Assembly: GCA_038522635.1 (NCBI GenBank)
Contig: JBCBJZ010000109.1
Location: 1-12,725 of the forward strand
DNA: 12,725 nt
Direction: 5' to 3'
DNA from: JBCBJZ01 sp038522635
GTDB lineage: Bacteria; Pseudomonadota; Alphaproteobacteria; Rhizobiales; Hyphomicrobiaceae
In this document: piece after piece, positions 1 to 7,698 of the stretch
How positions within the stretch are numbered: the first letter of the stretch is position 1
Layout of the letters: every line of letters starts with the position of its first letter
Position numbers and translations under genes: made by a program
Notes under the pieces: generated by a model
What the model was told of the DNA's origin: nothing
Seen by the model: the letters and a program-made list of their open reading frames with translations, nothing else
Databases searched by the model: none

Positions 1-1
1 G

Positions 2-694
2 ACCGGAGAGGTCGCCAACAACGTCAATGCGGGCGTTGCGGCATCCGGGATGGCTGCCAACCAAGGCGCCGTCTCCAGCGGCATGGCAACCAGCGGCTCG
101 ATCTCCGACAGCGGCTCAGCGAACAGCGATGCGATCGCGTCTGGCGACGTGTTGGCAACCGCAGCCGATGGCGGCGCAGTGACGGCCGGGCAGGCTCAAA
201 ACGAGGGCGCTGTAACCGGTGGTGACGGCAGCGGCGGCGTGGCGAACATCACAGCCGATGCAGATAACGCCGAAGCGATCGGCCAGGGCGGCAACGCCAA
301 AGGCCTCTCGCAAGGCGGCAGCGCGGATGCCAACCAGAATGGGATGGTGAGCGACGTCATCACCGGCCTCGTGAACGATCAGTCTGGTGGCGATGGCGGT
401 GCATCGGCCGATAGCACGGTCGATTTCAAACAGACCGCCAACTTCAGTGCGACGCCCTCGATTACGGCGACCACGATCCAGGCCAACAACGCGAACCTCA
501 ACGATGCGTCGGCTGTCGATCAAGTCGATGGTGGCATGACGGCAGCGCCAATAAATGGTCCGGTTACGACAAGTGCGCTGGCGAACATCGTGTCGTCGAC
601 GTTGGGCTTCGATCCGTTCAGCTACTTCGCGCCCAAGAAGCCGGTGAAGGAGCCAATCAAGAAGGGTGGTGCTGATCACTACTACGGCGATGTG
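2..694 (+). repeat. Super-repeat unit 0 (3' part): block end, A box 1 and linker
   Basis: This is the tail of a repeat unit whose beginning is upstream of the window. A box 1 lies at 338-517 (60 codons, starting NGMVSD and ending NDASAV). A 59-codon linker follows at 518-694, the longest of the three; it is rich in Lys, Tyr and Pro in contrast to the acidic blocks. The first residues of the window match the same position in later units (before A boxes 2, 3 and 4), which shows that at least part of another unit lies upstream. Confidence 0.8.
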
Positions 695-3600
695 GTCGAC
701 AAGAACGAAGTGACGATCGACCAGGACAACGTCATCCAGGGTGGCGCGTCGGTTGAGCTGTCCGTGACGCCGACCGTTACGGTCGGTGACGTGATGTCGG
801 TTGCCGGCAACGGCGGTGCAGGCGGTGATGCGGGCAGCGTCAGCGCAAGCGTCGGCGACATCATGATCGGCGATGCAACGGCGAGCGCCAATGCCGGTGC
901 GGCGCAGGGTGGCAACGCCGACGCTGCTGCAGGCACGGCGAACATAACAATTGGTGCGACGTCGGTCGACGGCGGGACCGGTGGGGCAGCGTCCAATGCG
1001 CTAACGGCCGGCAACGCGGCAGCCGGTGCCGGTGGCGATGCAACCGCGACCGGTCCTGAAGCCGCTGCCGGCTTCGCGACCGCTGGAGCCATGACCACGG
1101 GTTCAGCTGATACCGGCGCGGTCACGGCCAATCCTGGCAGTGGTAATGCGTCCTCAGGCGATGCTGAGAACGGCGATAGCATCACGGGTAACTCCACCGC
1201 CGGTGTGGTTGGCCTCGATGGCAATAGCGTCGTTCAAGGCCCCGCCACCTCTGGTGATGGCGGCAGCATCGATGGCGAGATGGTCGCGTCCGGTGATGTG
1301 CTGGGCGGCAATGCGTCAGGTAACGACACCCTCACGGCGACGGGCGCGACTTCGCGGGCGACGCTGACGGCGAACGACATGGGTGGCCAAGCCTCAGCGT
1401 CCTCCGGGATGGCGATGGCGACCGGTGGTTCCTCGTCCGAGCTAACAGCATCATCGGCAAGCGACAACGCTTTCAGTGTCGATGCCTCAGAGGCGACGCC
1501 TGGTCCTTCCGGTAGCGTTCTCAACGACATCGATACCGGGCGTGCAGCCTCGGGCACGGCGCTGAACACTGCCGACGTTGGCAGCGGTGCTGCCGTGAGC
1601 GGCGCGATTGAGACGTCCGCCAACGCGACCAGCGAAGCTGAAGCGAGCGGTACGACCACCGCTACGGCAGGCGAAGGTGGTGCGGCCACCGCAGGCAACG
1701 CGTCCAATACCGCCGACATCATCGGTGGTGCGGCCACCGGCGGTGGCGGCATGGCGCCGATCACCGTTGATGCGACAGCCGATGGTGGTGCCGCGGACGG
1801 TGGTGATGCCAGCGCGACGTCCACAGCGGGTGCCGCAACGGCCACGCAGAACGCGATGGTCTCAGGCCTGATCACCGAACTCTCCGACGACCAGTCAGGC
1901 GGTGATGGCGGTGCCGCGGGCGCAAGCGAAGTCACCTTCATGCAGACGGTCGGCTTCGACGCGAGCCCGGTCATCAACATCCCGATCGAGCAGACCAACA
2001 ACGCCAACCTTGAAGACGCGACGGCGTTCCTGGCCCCGGCCGATAAAGACGCCGTCAAGGTGCCGACCTTCGACAAGGGGTACGGCAAGGACGCCCACGG
2101 CAAAGACGCTTACAAGGTCCACCATGTCGACGTCGTCGACCACAACGTCTTCAACGCTGACCAGGAGAACGTCATCATCGGTGGTCCGCAGATCACCGTG
2201 AACGTTGATCCGACCGTGAGCGTTGGTGATGTGACGTCGCTTGGCGGCGCGGGCGGCCAAGGCGGTGCTGGTGGGTCAGCTTCTGCCCTGATCGGCGACG
2301 TTGCGGTCGGGACGGTCTCGGCCAGCGCGAATGCTGGCGACGTGGAAGCGGGCAGCGCAGCAGCGACCGCGCTCGATGCGGCGGCCAACGTCGGTGACAC
2401 CGCATCCAACGGTGGTGTCGGTGGTGCTGCCGCGCTGACCGGGCTGGGTGGAAGCGCTACGGCTGGTAACGGCGGTGCGGCGCTTGCGACAGGCGGAGCG
2501 GCAATCAGCGAAGGTGCTGGCGGCGGTGACGTTGAAACGGGTGCAGCTGAAACGGGCAGCGTTGATGCGTCGCCCGGGAGCGGCATCGCCATGTCGGGCG
2601 ATGCTACGAACGCGATGAGCGAGACGGGCGCGGTTGAGAGCGGGTCGGCAACGGTCGCCGGCAACAGCGTGTCATCGGGCATCGGCGAAACGGGTTCGGG
2701 TGGCGATGTTACCGGGACGGTCGAAAGCGGTGATGTGGTCGGTGGCGACGCTTCTGGCGGTAGCTTCGGCCTCGCGGTCGCTGGACTAGCGAGAGCGACC
2801 GGGACAGCCAACGATATCGGCGGCGAAGCAACCGGGTCGTCAGGCATGGCCTCAGCCACCGGCGGCAGTTCTGGCGGCGCGATTGCCGGCGAAGCGACGG
2901 GCAACAGCTTCGAAGCATCCCCCGGTGCGGCGATGGGCTCAGCCGACGTGGCGAACACCGTCGCATCGCAAAACGGGCCATCCGGCAACGCCACGAACAC
3001 CGATGCAGTGTCATCGGGCGGTGTTGAAAGTGGCATGGTCATGTTGTCGGCCGATGGCCTCTCGACGGTGACCAACGATGATGACGTGACAGCCATGGGC
3101 GGCGATGGCGGTGCAGCCGTCGCGGGTGCTGCCACGAACGCTGAAACGATCACCGGCGGTAGCGCCATCGGTGGCGCGGTCGACGTCGACTCCACCGCAA
3201 CCGGTGGTGCCGCGTTGGCTGACACTGCGGCCGCAGAGTCTAAAGCTGGAGAGGTGGTTGCAACCCACGAAGGCGCGATCACCGATCTCGTCTCCAACCT
3301 GTCGCCCGAACAGGGCGGCGGCGATGGCGGCGCTGGCGGTGCGAGCACGGTCGACTTCATGCAGAACCTTGAGTTCTCGGTGACGCCGACCATCAACATG
3401 CCGACCACGCAGACCAACACGGCGCTCTTCAAGGATGCCGTGGCCCTGCCTGAAAAATTCGGTGGGCATGTCGAGGACAAAAACACGTTCGACGCGACCC
3501 AATCGAACGTGATCGAAGCCTCGCCCGTCATCAACGTGCAGGTCACGCCGACCGTCGAAGTGGGTGAGGTCTTCTCACGCGGTGGCGAAGGGGGTGCGGC

Positions 3601-4846
3601 CGGCGATGGCGGTACGGCAAGTGCCACGGTCGGCGATGTCTCGATCGGTGACATCGAGGCGGTCGCGGATGCTGGTGCTGCCATGTCGGGAACGGCGGAT
3701 GCCACAGGCGGCGCGGCAACCTCTGACGCAGGCAACAGCGAAGCCAATGGCGGCGAAGGCGGCGCGGTTGGCAACACGCTGACCGGCGGTACCGCGACCG
3801 CGACCAATGGCGGCATGGCAACGGCTGCCGGCTCAACGGTGATGGCCGGTGTCGCAACCGGTGGTGCGGTCCTGACCGGCGCGGCACTGAGCGGCGGCGT
3901 AACGTCATCACCACAGACCGGCATGGCTACTTCCGGTGATGCTGAGAACGGCACGAGCGAAACCGGCGCCTCGCTTGCCGAAGCGGTGTCAACGGCAGGC
4001 AATATGCTGGACGCCGGTGATGCCACATCCGGTGATGCCGGCGCGTCGGCTGGGGCAATCTCGGGTGAAGTCGCGGGCGGCGATGCCTCGGGCTTTGATA
4101 GCCCCGATGTCATCGCCGGTGCGGCACGCGCCGACGCGACCACGAACGATGTGGGTGGCACCGCTGCAGGCAGTGGAAACGCGACCAGCACAGGAGGCGA
4201 CAGCGGTACAGCTGAAGGCGGTGGTGTCACCGGCATCAGCTTCGATGCGATCGGCGGTGACGGCGGCATGTCGGGCACAGTTGCCAACATGGTGACCGGT
4301 TCAAGTGGTGCAAGTGGCGATGCCACGAACGCCGCGGTCAACAGCGAGATGTCGATGTCCGGCGACGTCACGAACGTAGGCAACGCCGACTCTAATGCCA
4401 ACTCGGCCATCGCATTCGATGCGACGGGTGGCGAGGCGGCCATGGTCACGGGCGGCGATGCGCTCTCGAACGCGCCGCTTGAGGGTGGCTCGGGCGATGC
4501 CGGTGAGGCGATCGTGGCGGCCATGGCGCAAGGCGGCATGGGCGATGGTGGCGATGCAAGCGCCACGTCGATGACGGCAGAGAGCACGACCGTTACGCAC
4601 AACGGCGAGATCAACGACCTTGTGTCCGATCTTGTTGCCATGCAGAGCGGGTCCGATGGTGGGGATGCTGGCGATAGCGCGGTGTCGTTCACCCAGGACA
4701 TCGGTTTTGCGGTGAACCCGACGATCGACATGCCGTTCATCCAGCTCAACCAGGCGCAGCTCCACGATGCTTCCGCCGTTGACTTCGAAGATGGTGGCCT
4801 GCCGGTTGTCCTGCCCTTCATGATCGACACCGAAAACGCGGCCTAA
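2..4846 (+). CDS. Giant acidic Gly/Ala/Ser/Thr/Asp-rich repeat protein, probable type I secretion substrate (5' end outside window)
   Basis: I do not recognise a named family. The frame is open from base 2. The residues before the first Met (base 50) align with other repeat copies (pattern GxVANxVxxGxxASG), so that Met is internal and the true start lies upstream. In this window 1614 codons precede the TAA. The protein is built of super-repeats: a 60-residue B box, a low-complexity block of 316-325 residues rich in GD, GG and alternating small/hydrophobic residues (beta-strand-like), a 60-residue A box, then a Lys/His/Tyr-containing linker. I see no Cys or Trp and only five Arg; three of those sit at one conserved repeat position. 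It ends with an A box plus a 22-residue tail. No RTX nonapeptides, signal peptide or transmembrane segment is visible in this part. The PrtD/HlyD genes downstream suggest export by the type I pathway. A surface, matrix or adhesin role is inference only. Residue numbers in other entries count Met at base 50 as 1. Confidence 0.85.
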   Translation, partial: TGEVANNVNAGVAASGMAANQGAVSSGMATSGSISDSGSANSDAIASGDVLATAADGGAVTAGQAQNEGAVTGGDGSGGVANITADADNAEAIGQGGNAKGLSQGGSADANQNGMVSDVITGLVNDQSGGDGGASADSTVDFKQTANFSATPSITATTIQANNANLNDASAVDQVDGGMTAAPINGPVTTSALANIVSSTLGFDPFSYFAPKKPVKEPIKKGGADHYYGDVVDKNEVTIDQDNVIQGGASVELSVTPTVTVGDVMSVAGNGGAGGDAGSVSASVGDIMIGDATASANAGAAQGGNADAAAGTANITIGATSVDGGTGGAASNALTAGNAAAGAGGDATATGPEAAAGFATAGAMTTGSADTGAVTANPGSGNASSGDAENGDSITGNSTAGVVGLDGNSVVQGPATSGDGGSIDGEMVASGDVLGGNASGNDTLTATGATSRATLTANDMGGQASASSGMAMATGGSSSELTASSASDNAFSVDASEATPGPSGSVLNDIDTGRAASGTALNTADVGSGAAVSGAIETSANATSEAEASGTTTATAGEGGAATAGNASNTADIIGGAATGGGGMAPITVDATADGGAADGGDASATSTAGAATATQNAMVSGLITELSDDQSGGDGGAAGASEVTFMQTVGFDASPVINIPIEQTNNANLEDATAFLAPADKDAVKVPTFDKGYGKDAHGKDAYKVHHVDVVDHNVFNADQENVIIGGPQITVNVDPTVSVGDVTSLGGAGGQGGAGGSASALIGDVAVGTVSASANAGDVEAGSAAATALDAAANVGDTASNGGVGGAAALTGLGGSATAGNGGAALATGGAAISEGAGGGDVETGAAETGSVDASPGSGIAMSGDATNAMSETGAVESGSATVAGNSVSSGIGETGSGGDVTGTVESGDVVGGDASGGSFGLAVAGLARATGTANDIGGEATGSSGMASATGGSSGGAIAGEATGNSFEASPGAAMGSADVANTVASQNGPSGNATNTDAVSSGGVESGMVMLSADGLSTVTNDDDVTAMGGDGGAAVAGAATNAETITGGSAIGGAVDVDSTATGGAALADTAAAESKAGEVVATHEGAITDLVSNLSPEQGGGDGGAGGASTVDFMQNLEFSVTPTINMPTTQTNTALFKDAVALPEKFGGHVEDKNTFDATQSNVIEASPVINVQVTPTVEVGEVFSRGGEGGAAGDGGTASATVGDVSIGDIEAVADAGAAMSGTADATGGAATSDAGNSEANGGEGGAVGNTLTGGTATATNGGMATAAGSTVMAGVATGGAVLTGAALSGGVTSSPQTGMATSGDAENGTSETGASLAEAVSTAGNMLDAGDATSGDAGASAGAISGEVAGGDASGFDSPDVIAGAARADATTNDVGGTAAGSGNATSTGGDSGTAEGGGVTGISFDAIGGDGGMSGTVANMVTGSSGASGDATNAAVNSEMSMSGDVTNVGNADSNANSAIAFDATGGEAAMVTGGDALSNAPLEGGSGDAGEAIVAAMAQGGMGDGGDASATSMTAESTTVTHNGEINDLVSDLVAMQSGSDGGDAGDSAVSFTQDIGFAVNPTIDMPFIQLNQAQLHDASAVDFEDGGLPVVLPFMIDTENAA
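695..2134 (+). repeat. Super-repeat unit 1 (480 codons)
   Basis: B box 1 is at 695-874 (VDKNEVTIDQDNVI...PTVTVGDV). A 325-codon low-complexity block follows (875-1849), then A box 2 at 1850-2029 and a 35-codon linker (2030-2134) with repeated KDA and HH. Inside the block is a conserved sub-motif RATxTxNDxGG with its Arg at residue 436 (base 1355), and an earlier PGSGxAxSGDA motif. Boxes align with the other units without gaps, while the block itself is only loosely conserved. Confidence 0.8.
2135..3472 (+). repeat. Super-repeat unit 2 (446 codons)
   Basis: B box 2 is at 2135-2314 (VDHNVFNADQENVI...PTVSVGDV), the low-complexity block at 2315-3268 (318 codons), A box 3 at 3269-3448, and the linker at 3449-3472 is only 8 codons. 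The RATGTANDIGG motif carries its Arg at residue 915 (base 2792), 479 residues after the equivalent Arg of unit 1. The PGSG...SGDA motif is again present. Confidence 0.8.
3473..4846 (+). repeat. Super-repeat unit 3 and C-terminal tail
   Basis: B box 3 is at 3473-3652 (EDKNTFDATQSNVI...PTVEVGEV), the low-complexity block at 3653-4600 (316 codons), and A box 4 at 4601-4780. Instead of a linker and another B box, a 21-codon tail and the stop follow (4781-4846), containing LPVVLPFMID. The conserved Arg is at residue 1360, in the context RADATTNDVGG. The hydrophobic tail could act as a C-terminal type I secretion signal, but such signals have no firm consensus. Confidence 0.78.
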
Positions 4847-4861
4847 ACGGTCCACGAGATG

Positions 4862-4901
4862 GCGTCGCGGCGGCTCTTCATGGGCTGCCGCGTCGCTTTT
4901 T
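4862..4901 (+). terminator. Rho-independent terminator after the giant repeat gene
   Basis: A 15-base left arm (4862-4876, GCGTCGCGGCGGCTC), a 5-base loop (4877-4881) and a 15-base right arm (4882-4896, GGGCTGCCGCGTCGC) pair with a single T-T mismatch and two G-U pairs. Five T follow directly (4897-4901). It starts 15 bases after the TAA. It should end most transcripts of the repeat gene, separating its expression from the downstream genes or letting only part of the transcription through. Confidence 0.85.
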
Positions 4902-4940
4902 GGTTTGTCTGAGCGTCGGCCCGCTCTTGCAGGGCCAGTC

Positions 4941-4947
4941 AAGGGAG
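4941..4947 (+). promoter_or_regulatory. Ribosome binding site for the 866-residue protein
   Basis: AAGGGAG lies 9 bases before the GTG at 4957. An in-frame TGA at 4951-4953 rules out any earlier start, so this Shine-Dalgarno sequence supports the GTG as the true start. A TTG is the very next codon but is less well spaced. Confidence 0.7.
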
Positions 4948-4956
4948 CGTTGACAC

Positions 4957-7557
4957 GTGTTGCACCGCTACGAACGGCTGATCCGCCGGCGCTGGGACCA
5001 GATCAACGTGCGCGCCGACAAGATGCGGCCGCGCTACGCGCGCGAAGCGGCGCGGGCGACGCGGAACACCGGCTCGTTCCTGGTGTGGACGTTCATCATC
5101 GCCCAGGTCTTGAGCAAGAACGGCCTGTTCTTTGGCGATGCGAAGGCGCGCACCTTCGAACCCGATCTTGAGGCACCGCAGTCAGGCGCGAGCGATGCAA
5201 CACCGGCGACGGCGCTGGCCGTTGCCGCGAGCGACAGCGAAGCCGAAGACGAAACGCTGAGCGGTTACGATGGCTTGCTTGGTGCGCGTGATGACACGCC
5301 CGGCTTTGCGCCCGACGACGATGACGCGGAAGCGGGCGACGATGACCTGCCAGGCGATACAACGCCCACTCCTGAGCCGCGCCGGCCCGGTCCTGACGGC
5401 CCGGTGGGAAGCAGCACACCGCCCGCACCCATCACCTCCGACCTTGCGATCGATCCCCCGCCAGCGACGCCAGTGCCGCTGCCTCAGCTCGAATTCTTCG
5501 ACGGGCTTGGCAATTTCTACACCGACCTTGGGCTTGGCCCGAACGTGGGATCGCTGGCGGACCTGGTGGGGACGAGCGCGCAAGGTGAGATTTCCTACGC
5601 GTTCACGTTTGTCGCGAACCCGCTCGCGCCGGTGTCGTATTGGCAAGGCGACGGCGATCTTTCCTCCGAGTTGCAACCCTCCGATCGCGACGGCTTCGAT
5701 GTTGATTGGGCGATCCAGGCGAGCGGCATCGTCGATGGGCAAACGCTGCATTTGCAGGACACCAACGGGTCATCGTCGCAGAGCCAGTTCACGCAAAGCG
5801 GGCTGAGTGAGGATAAGGCGGTCGGCAACAGCGCCACGCTAGTGGATGGCCAGGACTGGGACGGCGCGCTGTGGGTGCACGGCAATTATTACGAGTTCAA
5901 CACGATCATTCAGATCAACGTGCTGTGGGATGAAGACATCGTCTCGGTGGTGCGCGAGGGCGATACGGCGCAGGCGGTCGCTTCGCCGCAGGTGATCTCC
6001 ACCGGGGACAACGCGCAGGTCAACACCGCCCACATCGTGAGCGTGGATCCGACCGTGGTGGCCGCGCAGCAAGCTGCCGCCGAGGCTGAGGCCGTAGCGC
6101 AAGTTGAAGCTGTGGCAGAGGCGGAGGTTGCGGAAGCGGCTGTCGTGGAAGCGGCTGTGGCCGAGGTGACCGTGGAGGAAGCGGTCGAGGCGGAGACGAC
6201 CACGTCCGACCCGATCGCGCCCGAAGCTTCGTCGGCGGACGGCGAGGCTGAGCCAGACGTGGTGCTGATCCCGGTCGCGCCGCCCGACAACGAGGTGGCT
6301 GTTGAAGCGCCGGCGGCTGTGCCCACAACAAGCGAACCTGATCCGGTGGCGGCACCGTCTTCCGCGCCGACGCCTGTGGCGGCTGCGTTGGTCGACACGC
6401 AAGAGCCCGAGCCATCGGCGCCGGCGACGGCGCAGGCCGTTCCTGAAGCGGCGGACGTGCCGGCGTTGGATGTTCCGGTCGCCACGGTTGGTGCTCCCGC
6501 GATCGAGCCTGCGGCTGAGCCGGCTCTCGCGGAAGTCGCCGAGGCGATCGAACCTGACGAACCGGTTGTACTGGTTGAGGCGCCGGAGCCCGTGGCGCCG
6601 ACTGAACCGCTCCCGGTCGAGACAGCGGAGGTGGCCGAGTTTGAAGAGCCGATTGTGCTGGTTGAGGCGCCGGAGCCTGTAGCGCCGGCCGAACCGCTTG
6701 CGGTTGAAGCGCCCGCGCGGGTCGAACCTGAAGACCCGGTCGTGCCGGCGGAGGTCACGGAGCCCGTTGCGCCTGCCGACATGGTACCGGTCGAAACGGA
6801 TAACGTTGGCACCGCCCACGCCGAACCGCCTGCGCCAACTGCGCCTACGGCCACCACCGCCGAGCCCGCCGAAGAAGCGCTCGTGCATCAAATGGTGCTA
6901 GGCGGCTACGAAGCCCACCACGCAGCGGTGCAGGTCAACGCGATCGTGGATTTCGACGATATCTTCTACAGCCTTGAAGATGACATCACCGGCGGTGGCC
7001 TGTTTGAGGACCTCGGCGTGTTCGCAGACGTCATGAGCAGCGGTCACAGCCAGACGAACGATGCCCATTTTTACACGCACTCCAGTGCCGCCGCCGCGCC
7101 CGATGCGGCCAACGCCTATTATCACTTCGGCCGTGATGACCAGCACATCGAGGAAATTGACGGCAACTATTTCGAATTCAATACCATTTTTCAGGTCAAT
7201 ATTATTTCAGACCGTCAGGAATTCGATTGGATCACCAATGGCGGCAATGACCAGGGCGATATCGCCTCTGGCGGGAACTTTATGTTTAACGAGGCTACCA
7301 TCCTCAGCAATGATCACCAGGACGATCTTTTCGTTTCGGGGCAATACACCGAATACAACCTTGTACTGCAGATCAACTCGATTGAGGACAACGACACGAT
7401 CCATCAGCACAGCGCCCTCGATCACACGGGCAGTGCTGATCCGCTGAACGTTGTGGGTGCCGACGGTGATGATGGCGAGGACGGTGGCATCTTCAACGTG
7501 AGCGTGCCCGGCACCCACGAAAACGCCTTCGATCGGCTAACGGACGGCCTGTTTTAG
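4957..7557 (+). CDS. Unrecognised 866-residue protein with N-terminal hydrophobic segment, Ala/Glu/Pro spacer and repeated aromatic-Asn/Gln-x-Asn motifs
   Basis: I do not recognise a named family. The start is GTG, fixed by an in-frame TGA just upstream and a good ribosome site. Residues 1-38 are strongly basic. Residues 39-59 are hydrophobic (FLVWTFIIAQVL), with a possible AKA signal-peptidase site at 62-64. So it is either an inner-membrane anchor or a signal peptide with a long basic N-region. An acidic, Pro-rich stretch follows, then a globular-looking region (about 175-335) ending in GNYYEFNTIIQINVL (309-323). Residues about 366-640 are an Ala/Glu/Val then Pro/Val/Glu spacer with 29-residue tandem repeats. 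The C-terminal region repeats the motif: GGYEAHHAAVQVN (649-661), GNYFEFNTIFQVN (736-748) and GQYTEYNLVLQIN (795-807), each followed by acidic residues. It ends in DRLTDGLF. It lies between the repeat protein and the exporter genes, so it may be a second cargo, a cell-envelope anchor or an assembly partner; this is inference. Confidence 0.85.
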   Translation: MLHRYERLIRRRWDQINVRADKMRPRYAREAARATRNTGSFLVWTFIIAQVLSKNGLFFGDAKARTFEPDLEAPQSGASDATPATALAVAASDSEAEDETLSGYDGLLGARDDTPGFAPDDDDAEAGDDDLPGDTTPTPEPRRPGPDGPVGSSTPPAPITSDLAIDPPPATPVPLPQLEFFDGLGNFYTDLGLGPNVGSLADLVGTSAQGEISYAFTFVANPLAPVSYWQGDGDLSSELQPSDRDGFDVDWAIQASGIVDGQTLHLQDTNGSSSQSQFTQSGLSEDKAVGNSATLVDGQDWDGALWVHGNYYEFNTIIQINVLWDEDIVSVVREGDTAQAVASPQVISTGDNAQVNTAHIVSVDPTVVAAQQAAAEAEAVAQVEAVAEAEVAEAAVVEAAVAEVTVEEAVEAETTTSDPIAPEASSADGEAEPDVVLIPVAPPDNEVAVEAPAAVPTTSEPDPVAAPSSAPTPVAAALVDTQEPEPSAPATAQAVPEAADVPALDVPVATVGAPAIEPAAEPALAEVAEAIEPDEPVVLVEAPEPVAPTEPLPVETAEVAEFEEPIVLVEAPEPVAPAEPLAVEAPARVEPEDPVVPAEVTEPVAPADMVPVETDNVGTAHAEPPAPTAPTATTAEPAEEALVHQMVLGGYEAHHAAVQVNAIVDFDDIFYSLEDDITGGGLFEDLGVFADVMSSGHSQTNDAHFYTHSSAAAAPDAANAYYHFGRDDQHIEEIDGNYFEFNTIFQVNIISDRQEFDWITNGGNDQGDIASGGNFMFNEATILSNDHQDDLFVSGQYTEYNLVLQINSIEDNDTIHQHSALDHTGSADPLNVVGADGDDGEDGGIFNVSVPGTHENAFDRLTDGLF
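6550..6810 (+). repeat. Three tandem 29-codon repeats in the Pro/Val/Glu spacer
   Basis: The units are 6550-6636, 6637-6723 and 6724-6810. Each contains the core EPVAP at an exact 87-base spacing (6586, 6673, 6760). Units 1 and 2 share VLVEAPEPVAP and are nearly identical in DNA there; unit 3 is more diverged. The composition fits an extended, periplasm-spanning or wall-spanning spacer like that of TonB-type proteins; this is inference from composition. Confidence 0.8.
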
Positions 7558-7698
7558 CCTTCCCTTGACTGAAAGCGTTTCGCGCCCAAGCGCAGGCGCG
7601 ATGATCGTGCCGCGCGCGCTGGCATAGCGTTTGCTGTTTTGGACGTGCGTCGAGGACCTTGCGGCGCGTGCCCCGCTTGCCAAGCCCGAAAGATCACG

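Noticed and set aside
2110..4830. A 906-codon open frame on the - strand
   Set aside because: It is antisense to the repeat gene. Its Pro/Ser/Ala-rich translation is simply the complement of the Gly/Ala/Asp-rich repeats in a GC-rich genome, and the + strand frame shows conserved box spacing that the - strand frame does not explain.
2..4846. RTX calcium-binding nonapeptide repeats
   Set aside because: GGDGG and GGEGG strings occur, but the GGxGxDx-hydrophobic-x nonapeptide is not repeated in tandem.
2..4846. PE_PGRS-type or collagen-like protein
   Set aside because: Gly-rich runs look superficially similar, but there is no PE domain, no Gly-x-y triplet phase, and the context is a Gram-negative secretion locus.
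5839..6891. Long - strand open frames opposite the Ala/Glu/Pro spacer
   Set aside because: Their Arg-rich or Ser/Thr/Gly-rich translations are shadows of the low-complexity + strand coding. They show no start signal or recognisable motif.
7565..7570. TTGACT as a -35 box for the ABC gene
   Set aside because: No acceptable -10 hexamer was found at 16-18 bases, so I do not call a promoter.
7639..7698. TTG start adding 20 residues to the ABC exporter
   Set aside because: The extra residues include CGACPAC-like sequence not expected in this family, and no ribosome site precedes the TTG. The Cys pairs are probably chance translation of the leader.
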